Assembly: GCF_900240995.1 (NCBI RefSeq)
Contig: NZ_LT965953.1
Span: forward strand, 1,342,044-1,406,043
Direction of reading: 5' to 3'
Source: Bacillus sp. Marseille-P3661
Lineage (GTDB): Bacteria; Bacillota; Bacilli; Bacillales; Bacillaceae_J
DNA: 64,000 bases
The first letter of the stretch is position 1. Each line of letters begins with the position of its first letter. The translations under genes were made by a program, and so were the position numbers. Below the pieces are notes generated by a model. It made no database searches and had not been told where the DNA came from. It was given only the letters and a program-made list of their open reading frames with translations. Shown here one piece after another: positions 26,905 to 37,211 of the stretch.

Positions 26905-29900
26905 TTATATTCTTTCTGATAGTGGTATTATATCTACTACCAAAACAGTAGGTTGTGATAATTCCCCATTTTCATTTTTAATTGGGCCATGGACTATACA
27001 CTGCCCTTTTCTCAATGAAGCAAGTTTATTTTCCCAAAGTTTCTTTTCTTGATTGTCTTTAGCCAAACTAGCAGCAATATTCGATAATTCCTGCTCTGGT
27101 GGTGAAAAGTAGACCTTTTGAGAAGCCATTTGCAATCTAGCTAACTCATCTGAATCTAATTGCGCTTTCAAAAATTGAGTTGCATACCATGCTGACCATC
27201 CAAATTTTCGACCTTCCTGCAATATTCTTGCTGATGGTGATTTTTCGGTATGATCTAGATTCTGGGCTTCATCCATAATCACAGGCATTGGTTTATTCTT
27301 ATTACCATTTTGAACTGAATAATTCCATAAATCCCAAAGAATAAACTCAGTGATCATTAATTGTACATCCCTCGGGAAACCTGTTAATTGAATGATATGA
27401 ATTTCCCCATTACTATCCACAATATCATTCCATTTGATTGATTGATTTTCACTAAAAGGATTGCGATCTATTAACGGTCTTATTTGTGATAAAGCAGTTT
27501 TGGCATAATTAGATCCATCTTCCTCAAGCAATTCCTTTAATTTAATTAAATTCATTTGATCATCATATAATTCTAAACCTTTGAACACAGCTTCATAAAT
27601 AGCATTTTGTTGTTGAATTCCTAAGGATTTATAAACAGCCGCAAATACACTTTTAATTCTTTCGGCTACATCTGTATTTGACTCTGGTAGATTAATTCCC
27701 CCAATATCACGAGCATTCTTTTGAAATGGATTAATCGGTAGCTTTTCACTGTAAACAATTTTATGCTTAAGTTTATCGCCTAAGTATTGAACAAATTCTG
27801 GTTCTAGCTGATTAGGTAAAAAACCTTCGGTATAGTCAATTACTATGCTAGGAATACCAAGCTTTGATTTTTCTAATAGCAAGCATTGCATAAAATAGGT
27901 TTTTCCTTGCCCGGACTTACCTGAAATCAATAGGTGACGATTTGCAAGTCCTTTGTTACCATATTCCCAAAATATTTCTCGGTTAGAATTTTCAGCCCTA
28001 CCTAATCTTATTCTTATTTTTTCTAACGCTGCCCATCCGAGAGTCTTACTGCTTTCTTCATTTTGCTCTAGACTTTCATCTGTAATTTGGATTGTAACCT
28101 TATCATCTTCCCTAATGATATCAGATGAATCATTATAATCGAACTTATTTATAGTTGTTTCCCCTGTAACTGTTGGCGATTTAGAAAGAGTCTCTCCCTC
28201 GATATTTGGTTCCGGTACCAATTCTATACCATTATTCAATTTATACGATTCTTTTTGTATTCCTGTGTGAATTGGTTCTTGGTAATTTGGTAACTTCTGA
28301 TTGTTATTTCCTGCTTTATACATGTACGAAAGCATATCTTCTTTTATAAAATCATTTGGTTCTTCTTGAATCCATTGTCTCATTTCTTCAATCGGTGTTA
28401 CCAATCCTTCATATCCGTCTCTTTCTGTAAGGTTAAGGAGAAGAATATCATCCTCCAAATGAGCACTTCTATGATAAGCATCTTTCTGAAATGATAATAT
28501 CGCCCCGTCACCAATATATGGTTTTAAATTGTCTGAAACTTGATAGTCATCTTTCAATAGTTTTTCAATAATTTCATCAGAAAGTTTGTATTCTTTATCA
28601 TTCCAGAATTCACTTTGATCAATTTTCTGAGCGTTAGCTAGCAGTAATTGGGCAAAGAAATTCCGATAAAACTTTCCAGTAAAAAACTCTCCACTTTCAC
28701 CAGTTAATACATCTACAAATAAATGTTTTGTCTTCTTTACCTGCACTCTTGCCTTCTCTAATACTTCTCCTTTATTAATTCCAATTTTCACTTCGATTGG
28801 ATAAAAGTAAAGTGATATTTGATCATTGTTATACTCTAAACCAATTAACAGCAAATCATCGCTGTGACTCCCTTTTACGCCAAGGTTTTTTGCCGTGAAT
28901 ATACCTTCAGATTTATTCAGGCTCACTGCCCCGGCAACACGAAGAATTTCCTCAAGTGAAATCGGAACCCATAAAATATCTGGATGATCAAAATAAGAAA
29001 CGGAATATTTAATTGCTGAAATAATACTTAACTTTTCTCGGTCATAATGACCTTTACTCCCAATAATTTTTAAAAGCCATTCACCGTTAAATGTGTTGAA
29101 AGCTTTAATGGTATTTTGGACATTTTTATCGGAACCCTTAACATCTTTCAGTTTTAGAAATTCCTTAATAACTGCATAGTATTGGTGTGATTTATCTGTC
29201 ACCGTTATGGCATCATAACGACTAGATGAAGAATATTGATCACTATAATGAATAACGACTAGATTCCCGTCATAGCTGTTGAAGAATTCCAAATCAATAA
29301 GTGGATCAATAAAAGTAACCCAGTAAGACGAACTGAATATTCTTTCTAACGTTTCTTCATCTGCAGTAGTTGTCCGTGAGAAAATAGCTTCACCTTTTCG
29401 ATAACTGTCATTTCCACCATTTCTTAAATTGGCTGCTAGTTCATTAACATTATATGCTGTGCTAGTTAAGTAATTATTTTCTCCTTCCACACAATATGCT
29501 TTTGTACCAAAGCCACTTTTATAATTTTCCTCATCTTTCATTGAAGGTACGCTAGAATACAGTCCGTCAATAGTTAGTCCGGAAGTCATCTCTTTTATAG
29601 GTTGAACGGCATGATGCTCTTGGGCATGCATCTTATAAAAAGAGATGTGAGCATATCTTAACTCAGCACTAGGTTCTTGTTTGTAAAAAAACAATTTTTC
29701 TCTTATGATTCTTAGGATATCTTCTCCATCCAGCTCCTTTGAATTTAATTTAATATCGAATAATTCTTCAAACTGTGATACCGTTTCTGTACGAGCATAT
29801 AAATCAAACGAACTTTCTGAGTTTTCTTCTTTATATAGTGTAACTTCTACAGGTTTTATTTTTTCAGGTCCTTCATGATCTAGTTCTTTTAACATCCATA

Positions 29901-32205
29901 AGAAAATCCCGCGAATAACCTCTAAATCATTTGAAATATTAATAATGTTTATTTGCAAAGGAGCCTGAGACTTTTCAATAAATAAATATGAAAAATGGTC
30001 TTTAAATTGTGTAAGTTTATCATTTACAACTTTTGCTAAATAAAGATTTGCATCTGAGACAGAGACTTTATTTACATGTTTAAACGTTAACCAATCTATA
30101 GCAGCTTGTTGGTGGTCAGGTTTATACAAATCCTCATTCTCGTCATAAAGAAATGGAACCAGGGCATCTGGATTCAGCCGATTTAAAATACTGTTATCGA
30201 CTTCCTCTGTACCTAATAATTCATATAGTTTGAGTTTAAACGCAATCATTATTGGATGAAAAGGAGTAAAATATACAATACCATTAGATTGAATAGTTCC
30301 AAGTTTGAATAAGTCTCTACCCTTTCGTCCTGCTGGATTCCCATTTTTAAAGCTTTTTATTTCTTTTTGATATTCATTAATAAGATCAATTGCTCGTTTC
30401 TTTAGATCCTCTGTTATAGTACATAAACTAGGTATTGAGTTTTTAATTTTAAAATATGTAATAAATCGACTATAAGCCTCTTTTAGATCATCACTTAATT
30501 TTATATCTTCTGGGTGTAGTATTTCAGCTTCGTATCTAGCGCTTTTTATACCATTTTCAACCCAATAATCTTCCCATTCAAAGAAGTCGCGATATTCTGA
30601 ATGAAAATAAAACTCTCGATTTTCAAGTATTAATCGATTATTTTCTCTAATCCACTGAACATCTGTATTCGTTTCTCTTATAAGTTTCCATAATCGTTGG
30701 CCAGTGATTGGCATAGATTCTGGTAATTCATTTTTTAAAAGAAGAGGAATAGTAGCAGTTTGAAATTGAATCTTAATCTTTAATTCATCATTATCATTAA
30801 ACGCTTCAGGCAGCGGAGTGAGAATTAACCTCTCGTCTTCTAAAACTGAAACTAGCATATTATCCTCAGAAACCTCTACTTTCTTTACCCCAATGCCATT
30901 TCCAAAACTTAATTCATCGTTTTCAAAATAAAGCGCAATAAAGTTATTAGTTGGATCTACAATATACATAGACCGATAACGGTCTAAATATATAGGGTCC
31001 AATGGTAAGACTGCAATATAGAATTCAGCCCCTAATGATGCTTTGTTATCATGTTTATATGCTAATTTAACAAATGTTGGTTTATCTTTTTTTGTAAAAA
31101 TTTTTGCCCCAATATTTGTTAATTTCACATCAACTTCTAGACTCTCATTATATATCTTCGCTACTTTTAGGAAATCCGAAGATAAACTTTTGTCATTCCC
31201 ACTTAGACTAAAAGAAATTTGCAACTCAACCTCTTCTTTTTGTTCAGGGTTAAAAATTACAATATGTCTCTTTCTTCGCCCCGCTGCAGTCTCCCTATAC
31301 GGTTTGTCCCAAATTGATAATTTATCCTTTGCTTTTAAAGAAGTATAATCCACTTTTTTCTTTTTATTTAACTTTTTAAAGTCCTCGTTAAATTTATGAA
31401 CCTTTGGAAACAATACTTCTCGCCAATTCTCTGCTATCAATTCCTTTGCTCCATCAGGCGAGAATCTCTTTTCTAACTCTTCTTCTTCCAAACCGAAATC
31501 ATGAACTTTTCTAACGTAATCATAAAACTCTCTATTTTCTTTTAAACGTTCTTTTTGATCTTTACCTTTAAATTTTGCTAAATCTGGATCTTTAAAAAGT
31601 CCAAATTTATGATATTCAGCATCTTCAATTGACCCTTTTTGTAGTGTCGTAAATATATCTTCAAATTCAAAGAATGTTATTTGTTGAATTGATTGTTCTT
31701 TCATTAAGTTCTCTAGATTATCTAATAGAATAATTTGGTCAACCTTTTCCAACACACTATTTTCAATATCATTTTTTAAATTAGTAAATAGGGAGGAGGG
31801 GTGTAAAGGCATTCCCTCTTTTTGTAAATCACTACTACCTCCTTGAATTGAGTCCAATTGTTCCGAAACAATACTTACTAATGCCGTACTTTCCCAAACT
31901 CCTTTTTGCTCTCCAACTAAGTTTCGTAAAGTAACGAGGAAATCTGGTTTGACATATTCAGAAGTATGAGCTATGACAAGTTTTATGTTTCTAAAAGGAA
32001 TATAAAATGTTGTATATTCCTCACCTAGCTCATGCTTATATTTAAATGTATTTATTCCTTCAATACTTTCTAACGCTTTTACTAACTCTTCAACATCAGA
32101 TTCACTATCAAGTTGAAGATAAAAACGATCACCTTGTTTTAGCTCGATCTGTCTGAAATAATCGACTAATAAGGAAGATATATAATTATAGAATTGGCTT
32201 GACAT
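26905..32205 (-). CDS. dptH: DptH/DndH, HerA/FtsK-like ATPase of the phosphorothioation-dependent restriction complex
   Basis: About 1766 aa. A very large N-terminal region of unknown fold is followed by a C-terminal HerA/FtsK-like motor: Walker A LLISGKSGQGKTYFMQ (near residue 1430) and Walker B PVIMDEAQNLD (near 1640), then GRKFGWSAWYATQF. This matches DndH/DptH, which with DptF and DptG attacks DNA lacking phosphorothioate marks. I prefer the ATG at 32205, which follows GGTGATGCTCAGT; the frame is open to a GTG at 32226. Either start overlaps the dptG stop, implying coupling. Length and gene order are as expected for the family. Confidence 0.88.
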   Translation of the reverse strand: MSSQFYNYISSLLVDYFRQIELKQGDRFYLQLDSESDVEELVKALESIEGINTFKYKHELGEEYTTFYIPFRNIKLVIAHTSEYVKPDFLVTLRNLVGEQKGVWESTALVSIVSEQLDSIQGGSSDLQKEGMPLHPSSLFTNLKNDIENSVLEKVDQIILLDNLENLMKEQSIQQITFFEFEDIFTTLQKGSIEDAEYHKFGLFKDPDLAKFKGKDQKERLKENREFYDYVRKVHDFGLEEEELEKRFSPDGAKELIAENWREVLFPKVHKFNEDFKKLNKKKKVDYTSLKAKDKLSIWDKPYRETAAGRRKRHIVIFNPEQKEEVELQISFSLSGNDKSLSSDFLKVAKIYNESLEVDVKLTNIGAKIFTKKDKPTFVKLAYKHDNKASLGAEFYIAVLPLDPIYLDRYRSMYIVDPTNNFIALYFENDELSFGNGIGVKKVEVSEDNMLVSVLEDERLILTPLPEAFNDNDELKIKIQFQTATIPLLLKNELPESMPITGQRLWKLIRETNTDVQWIRENNRLILENREFYFHSEYRDFFEWEDYWVENGIKSARYEAEILHPEDIKLSDDLKEAYSRFITYFKIKNSIPSLCTITEDLKKRAIDLINEYQKEIKSFKNGNPAGRKGRDLFKLGTIQSNGIVYFTPFHPIMIAFKLKLYELLGTEEVDNSILNRLNPDALVPFLYDENEDLYKPDHQQAAIDWLTFKHVNKVSVSDANLYLAKVVNDKLTQFKDHFSYLFIEKSQAPLQINIINISNDLEVIRGIFLWMLKELDHEGPEKIKPVEVTLYKEENSESSFDLYARTETVSQFEELFDIKLNSKELDGEDILRIIREKLFFYKQEPSAELRYAHISFYKMHAQEHHAVQPIKEMTSGLTIDGLYSSVPSMKDEENYKSGFGTKAYCVEGENNYLTSTAYNVNELAANLRNGGNDSYRKGEAIFSRTTTADEETLERIFSSSYWVTFIDPLIDLEFFNSYDGNLVVIHYSDQYSSSSRYDAITVTDKSHQYYAVIKEFLKLKDVKGSDKNVQNTIKAFNTFNGEWLLKIIGSKGHYDREKLSIISAIKYSVSYFDHPDILWVPISLEEILRVAGAVSLNKSEGIFTAKNLGVKGSHSDDLLLIGLEYNNDQISLYFYPIEVKIGINKGEVLEKARVQVKKTKHLFVDVLTGESGEFFTGKFYRNFFAQLLLANAQKIDQSEFWNDKEYKLSDEIIEKLLKDDYQVSDNLKPYIGDGAILSFQKDAYHRSAHLEDDILLLNLTERDGYEGLVTPIEEMRQWIQEEPNDFIKEDMLSYMYKAGNNNQKLPNYQEPIHTGIQKESYKLNNGIELVPEPNIEGETLSKSPTVTGETTINKFDYNDSSDIIREDDKVTIQITDESLEQNEESSKTLGWAALEKIRIRLGRAENSNREIFWEYGNKGLANRHLLISGKSGQGKTYFMQCLLLEKSKLGIPSIVIDYTEGFLPNQLEPEFVQYLGDKLKHKIVYSEKLPINPFQKNARDIGGINLPESNTDVAERIKSVFAAVYKSLGIQQQNAIYEAVFKGLELYDDQMNLIKLKELLEEDGSNYAKTALSQIRPLIDRNPFSENQSIKWNDIVDSNGEIHIIQLTGFPRDVQLMITEFILWDLWNYSVQNGNKNKPMPVIMDEAQNLDHTEKSPSARILQEGRKFGWSAWYATQFLKAQLDSDELARLQMASQKVYFSPPEQELSNIAASLAKDNQEKKLWENKLASLRKGQCIVHGPIKNENGELSQPTVLVVDIIPLSERI

Positions 32206-33592
32206 ACTGAGCATCACCACTATCACTTTTTTTATCTAAGATATTTAGATTATCAAATAATTTTATAATCTCTTTTTTGGAGTAACGATCAAATTTAATT
32301 CCTCTTTTTTCGTATTCTTTAAATAATTCATTTAAAGGTATGCGTTTATCCTTTACCGAGACAGCTGTTAGTAACAGTAAAAATTCATGTTTTACGTTAA
32401 GCACCTGGCCTAAACTGCCTCTAGTTTTAATAAATTGGTTTGCACCTAAATCCTCAATATTTTCACCATATTTTTTACAAACATTAGCACTCATACCTTC
32501 CTTTAAACAAGTAAACAAGACTCTAAATGCGGCAGGAAGGTCCTCAGAATGATCTACTACGTTAACCTTCTTATATATAGAATAATCTTGAATCCATTGT
32601 TTAAGTTCTTTTAAGAACTCTTGTTCATATTCATTGCCCTTTGCTTTAATTCTGTCATAAAGCTCACTATAGGGCATAAAACTTATTCCAGCCTTATTAT
32701 CTTCATTTAATGAATTATGACTTAAATGAGAGATCGTATGTATATGTCTAAAAAGGTTAATTGACTTTTCTTTAATAAATTTAAATCCCTCTAGTTCGTC
32801 AGCAGCTTTTCTTCGTTTACTTATTGACTCCCACTCAAGTGCAAAATAAAGGGGATGAACTTTATTGAAATCCGATTCAGTATATTGCTCAAATTTTAGT
32901 AACAATTGACAAGCATACATAAAGACATAGTAATGTGTAAGCAATGGAAATGACGCTAAAAAATAGTCTTTATACTTACTTAAATATATAAGGTCTTCTT
33001 TATAAAGCTCGCTAAAAGAGTTAAGTAATGGCTGATACTGAACACTTTTTACTTTAGTTTCCTTTAATGCATCCATTTTACTTAATATCAGCTCAGTTAA
33101 TATATCTTCGGAATCCTTAGTAGTAAAAATAGATGTTATTTCTGAATTGTTTTTACCAAAAACTTCATTTAAGAATTGACCGTATTTTTTTAATTCATTT
33201 TCCAATTTATCCTTATCTACTTTAATGCTCATATAATTAAATAAAAATGGATGGATCGGTTTAATTTCATCCTGACTAAATAAATATTGATCTAAAAACC
33301 TGGTAAAATCATACATTTCATCATCGTTATTAAATTCAACATTGCTTGCAATATATTCACTTAATTCATTTTCTTTTGATGATACATAAAACTCCCTATT
33401 ACCCAAAGATTTTTCGTCATACTTTAGTTGACAAATGTTCCTAACATATTCCCCCATTACTTTATGAAATTTATCTCTAATTGCTCCCGTTTGCGAGGTG
33501 AATGGTAGAACATCTAAAGTTTTTCCAGTATCGTGATTTGTTTTTTTTGTAAAAAGTTCATTTAAGTACTCTCGATCCAACGTTCGAACCAT
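32186..33592 (-). CDS. dptG: DptG/DndG, phosphorothioation-dependent restriction component
   Basis: 468 aa, mostly helical, without recognisable catalytic motifs, as is usual for DptG. It is assigned mainly from its place between DptF and DptH (6 bp after dptF, about 20 bp overlap with dptH) and its size. It is needed, with DptF and DptH, for cleavage or damage of unmodified DNA. The stop region overlaps the dptH start, so the three subunits are likely made in fixed proportion. Alternative: an unrelated filler gene, which the tight operon makes unlikely. Confidence 0.8.
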   Translation of the reverse strand: MVRTLDREYLNELFTKKTNHDTGKTLDVLPFTSQTGAIRDKFHKVMGEYVRNICQLKYDEKSLGNREFYVSSKENELSEYIASNVEFNNDDEMYDFTRFLDQYLFSQDEIKPIHPFLFNYMSIKVDKDKLENELKKYGQFLNEVFGKNNSEITSIFTTKDSEDILTELILSKMDALKETKVKSVQYQPLLNSFSELYKEDLIYLSKYKDYFLASFPLLTHYYVFMYACQLLLKFEQYTESDFNKVHPLYFALEWESISKRRKAADELEGFKFIKEKSINLFRHIHTISHLSHNSLNEDNKAGISFMPYSELYDRIKAKGNEYEQEFLKELKQWIQDYSIYKKVNVVDHSEDLPAAFRVLFTCLKEGMSANVCKKYGENIEDLGANQFIKTRGSLGQVLNVKHEFLLLLTAVSVKDKRIPLNELFKEYEKRGIKFDRYSKKEIIKLFDNLNILDKKSDSGDAQYVKPIL

Positions 33593-33598
33593 CAGCTA

Positions 33599-35908
33599 TT
33601 ACTCCCTTTCAAATACAAAAGCTCCGAAATCATCACGCTTAATCATATAAAAGCGATTATCCTTAGGAAAATGAACAAGTAATTCCTGTTTCTTTTCCCC
33701 AAAAGCCATTATTTTTTCAATAAATTCAACGAACCTAATCGCATCTTCTTCGTCTTTTTTATTGGGTCTATACCCATCCCTTACTCTTGTTAATAACAAA
33801 TATAATGGATAATCGATATCTAAAAAGATTTTATCATCACTATTACCACCATGATATCCAAGTACAATAGATGATTTAAAAGATTCCAAAACATCATTTG
33901 TGTTTGGTTTTAAATGGTCTATTGTCGGACGTAAGCTTAATTTTTGTGATAAACGATATTTTTCAGAAGGTTTATTTAAATAAATATACTCCTTTTTTGG
34001 ACTTCCCTTCCATTTAAAAATAGCCGTTTTGATTTCATCATAAAACGCTTTTATTTTTCTTCTGTCTCCGGTATTAAAATAATAAAGGTTTTGTAAAAAG
34101 GCTATGTAACTACGATCACTAATGTTAATTGCAAAATCCTTATTTGTTAAGAAAGTGATTCTAATGAAAGACTCAAAAAACAAATTAAACGAGTGTTCTG
34201 TCAAGCTATCCTTGGAAACAAACGGTGTTAACCACTTTTTTGGAGTTTGATCTTTTATATACTGATCTATAACCAAGTCCCATTCATTAAGAGTATTCAA
34301 CTCAACTACTAACTGATCAATAAAGATAGATCTTTTGTGGATTGGGTCAAGCTGACTCATTGCTTGCAATATAGGTGATCGATCTTTTCGATTAAATAAT
34401 AAATTAGGTAATGAAAACTTAAGTACTTCAAACTCAGACATTAGTGTACGATTAGTTACATTATCCGGAATAACCAAATCCGCTACAAAGTTTAGAAAGG
34501 CCCGAGCAGAAATAACTAGTTTTTTCTTAATAATCGTTTGAATAATTAATTGAACAATTTGTTCTTGGACAAAAGGATTTTGTAACAATTTATAATTTTC
34601 GTGTACCATCGTATGGATCTGACTATTTTGGTCTTCCTTGAATGCTAGATAAAAAGGGTTTTGGTCAGAAGAGTTAAACACTCTTTGTAATAAAGACAAA
34701 TAAAAGCTTGATGTTGGACCTTTTTCAGTAAGTTCAAACGAATGATAATCTCCAAAACTTAATAAATCAAAAACACTATCGCTAAAATGTGTAGTAATAT
34801 TTTGTGAAAACAGGTCACTTTGGTGTATAAATTCTTCTAACTGTTTATACGAAAACTCTTTGTGTTGAGTATTGATAAAATTGTGTAGGACACCCATATT
34901 AATAGCAAGAATCACTTTCTCAGTAGATCCTTTTATTTTTTGATCCGAAAAATCCTGTAGAACCTCTTCTAAAGTCTCCATAGCATTTTTATTAGGTGAA
35001 AAGCTTTCGGTAGCATCATTAAAAATGGTGTAGCTCGCTAATAACTCCGGCTTTTTCTCAGCAAGATATGCTAAAAGATGTGATTTCCCATCCCCTACAC
35101 TCCCACACAGAAGTATTAAATTACCTTTCTGTCTATCTTTATTTTGGTTAAGTATTAATTCTAGATCTAATTGAATTTTCCGATCTACGTGTAAGTAATT
35201 CTTAAAAGCACTAAACTGACTTGCATTTTCAATCGCTTCTTGGGAGGAATCCTTAAGTCTCCCTAATTCTCTTAGCAAGTAACTTTCACCAGTACCAAGA
35301 TCCTTTGTAAGAATATTGAATGGTTCAATTTTTTCATCATCTATATTAATAATCTTTTGCTTTTCTTCATTATAATTATTATTCACTTGGTCTTCTTGAC
35401 TAACATTGGCGTCATGTTCAAAACGTCCTGCACCCAATATTTCTAGTATTTGCTTTTTCACGATTTCCTGAATATTTTCCTTCTGAGGTGGTTTTGGTGT
35501 TTCATAAACAGGGACTTTAAGTTGTTCAAGTGAATAAACTTCATAAAACCATACCCCAATCTTATACATTTCTTTATGCAATTTAAAAGCTACCGTAATA
35601 TCATTAAACTCTCCATCATGAGCAGCTTTGTTTCCAGACATACGGATCGTGTCTAACGATTGTTGCATTTCTGGTATAATATAACCTTCCCTTGATAGGA
35701 ATGATATCTTGTCAAATAAAGTTGTTAAGTATGGAGGATCTATATTTTCTTGTTTAAAAACATCATTTAAAATAGCTTCAGCAAATAATCTAGCTTTTAC
35801 AATAGAGCTGCTTGGATCATGGAATAAAAGCTCTTCCATCTTTTTAGCATTTTGAGCAGCTATTGGATTGATTTCCTCTAAGAAACCTAAAAAGTATTCC
35901 GAACTCAC
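33599..35908 (-). CDS. dptF: DptF/DndF, P-loop ATPase of the phosphorothioation-dependent restriction complex
   Basis: 769 aa starting at GTG after GGAGATGATTAAGAA. Residues about 20-135 resemble DUF4145 (ARLFAEAILNDVF, then RMSGNKAAHDGEF). A P-loop follows near residue 270: LILLCGSVGDGKSHLLAYL. This layout is typical of DptF. It is the first gene of the dptFGH operon, read from a promoter facing dndB across a 204-bp control region. Together the three proteins would restrict DNA not carrying the sulfur mark placed by DndA-E. Confidence 0.88.
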   Translation of the reverse strand: MSSEYFLGFLEEINPIAAQNAKKMEELLFHDPSSSIVKARLFAEAILNDVFKQENIDPPYLTTLFDKISFLSREGYIIPEMQQSLDTIRMSGNKAAHDGEFNDITVAFKLHKEMYKIGVWFYEVYSLEQLKVPVYETPKPPQKENIQEIVKKQILEILGAGRFEHDANVSQEDQVNNNYNEEKQKIINIDDEKIEPFNILTKDLGTGESYLLRELGRLKDSSQEAIENASQFSAFKNYLHVDRKIQLDLELILNQNKDRQKGNLILLCGSVGDGKSHLLAYLAEKKPELLASYTIFNDATESFSPNKNAMETLEEVLQDFSDQKIKGSTEKVILAINMGVLHNFINTQHKEFSYKQLEEFIHQSDLFSQNITTHFSDSVFDLLSFGDYHSFELTEKGPTSSFYLSLLQRVFNSSDQNPFYLAFKEDQNSQIHTMVHENYKLLQNPFVQEQIVQLIIQTIIKKKLVISARAFLNFVADLVIPDNVTNRTLMSEFEVLKFSLPNLLFNRKDRSPILQAMSQLDPIHKRSIFIDQLVVELNTLNEWDLVIDQYIKDQTPKKWLTPFVSKDSLTEHSFNLFFESFIRITFLTNKDFAINISDRSYIAFLQNLYYFNTGDRRKIKAFYDEIKTAIFKWKGSPKKEYIYLNKPSEKYRLSQKLSLRPTIDHLKPNTNDVLESFKSSIVLGYHGGNSDDKIFLDIDYPLYLLLTRVRDGYRPNKKDEEDAIRFVEFIEKIMAFGEKKQELLVHFPKDNRFYMIKRDDFGAFVFERE

Positions 35909-35994
35909 TTCTTAATCATCTCCGATTTATTATACTTATTATTTAATATTACCATATTTCCCCTCTATTTAATAAATAAGGCGATATCGAAATT

Positions 35995-36097
35995 TGTCAA
36001 TTAATTTGATTACTTATAAAACGAATAATAGTTCGGCTTTTTAGTTGTATATCATAAAAAAAACAATTATAATCAAATTAACAATTTACGTACGTAA
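35995..36097. promoter_or_regulatory. Divergent dptF/dndB control region with inverted repeat and palindrome
   Basis: Rightward promoter for dndB: TTGTAT (36045-36050), 17 bp, TATAAT (36068-36073). Leftward promoter for dptF: TTGACA read on the minus strand at 35995-36000 with a looser AT-rich -10. A 12-bp inverted repeat, TTAATTTGATTA (36001-36012) and TAATCAAATTAA (36070-36081), abuts the dptF -35 on one side and overlaps the dndB -10 on the other. A perfect palindrome TTACGTACGTAA (36086-36097) lies between the dndB -10 and its AGGAGG site. These are good candidate operators, possibly for DndB itself. Confidence 0.6.
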
Positions 36098-36112
36098 TCA
36101 GGAGGTTTAGAT

Positions 36113-37210
36113 ATGGACGCAACTTTTAGTTATAATTTTCCAGCTATCAGAGGGATTCAAGCAGGCAAAGAGTATTTTGTTGCTATGTGCCCTTTACGAA
36201 TTATTCCTAAAATATTTCTATTTGATGAGGAAGAAATCCCACCCGAACATAGAGCACAAAGAATTCTAAATAAAGCTAGAATACCGGAAATGACAAATTA
36301 TATTGTAGAAAACCAGAATGATTATGTTTTTTCATCTATTACAGCATCAATTGATGGTGATATTCAATTCTATCCATTTAATAGCGAACCTACCTCAAAA
36401 GATTTGGGGCAATTAAGAATTGCTCTAGACGCTAGATTTTTAATAAATGACGGCCAACATAGACGAGCTGCTATTGAGGAAGCTTTAAAGATTTCACCTG
36501 AACTTGGCAACGAAACAATCTCTGTTGTATTTTTTCACGATGAGGGTCTACGAAAATCTCAGCAAATATTTTCTGATTTAAATCGGCACGCGGTTAATAC
36601 TACATCATCAATTGGAATTCTTTATGACCATCGTGATCGATTAGCTTTACTAACAAAGGACATAATATCAACAGTTCCTTTACTAAATAGATATACAGAT
36701 AAAGAAAGGGTGTCTTTATCCAAAAATTCTCCAAAAATACTAGCCTTAAATCATATTTTTAATACAAATCTCAAATTATTAGGGAAAAGTAAAGGCGACG
36801 AAATCACTCTAGAAGATGATGAATTTCTACGAGAATTTTGGCGTGTCTTGTGCGAAACTATTGTAGAATGGGATTTGGTCTTTAAAAAAGAATTAACAAC
36901 ACGGGAATTACGAGCAAATTTCATTGTCGGGCATGGTGTATTTATTGAAGCAGTTGGATTAGTCGGCTATTATTTAAGGAATTACCATCAAATAGATTGG
37001 ATCTATTATATTGAAAAACTATCAAAAATTGACTGGAATAGAAGTAATACAAATGATTGGCTTGGTCGCTCCTTTAACCAAAATGGACGGATCCAAAAAA
37101 CTACCTATACAATTCAACTAACCTCTAATAGAATCAAACAGTTAATAGGGTTACCTTTGACAGAATCGGAGCAAGCACTGGAAGATAAATATTTTAAAGG
37201 AGTAGTTTAA
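36113..37210 (+). CDS. dndB: DndB, DGQHR-domain regulator of the dnd operon
   Basis: 365 aa with the family signature LINDGQHRRAAIEEAL near residue 117. Ribosome site AGGAGGTTTAGAT. DndB proteins are reported as negative regulators of dnd expression and influence which genomic sites are modified. It is the first gene of dndBCDEA, one base from dndC. A palindrome lies directly upstream, consistent with autoregulation. The DGQHR name and length fit DndB well. Confidence 0.93.
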   Translation: MDATFSYNFPAIRGIQAGKEYFVAMCPLRIIPKIFLFDEEEIPPEHRAQRILNKARIPEMTNYIVENQNDYVFSSITASIDGDIQFYPFNSEPTSKDLGQLRIALDARFLINDGQHRRAAIEEALKISPELGNETISVVFFHDEGLRKSQQIFSDLNRHAVNTTSSIGILYDHRDRLALLTKDIISTVPLLNRYTDKERVSLSKNSPKILALNHIFNTNLKLLGKSKGDEITLEDDEFLREFWRVLCETIVEWDLVFKKELTTRELRANFIVGHGVFIEAVGLVGYYLRNYHQIDWIYYIEKLSKIDWNRSNTNDWLGRSFNQNGRIQKTTYTIQLTSNRIKQLIGLPLTESEQALEDKYFKGVV

Positions 37211-37211
37211 T

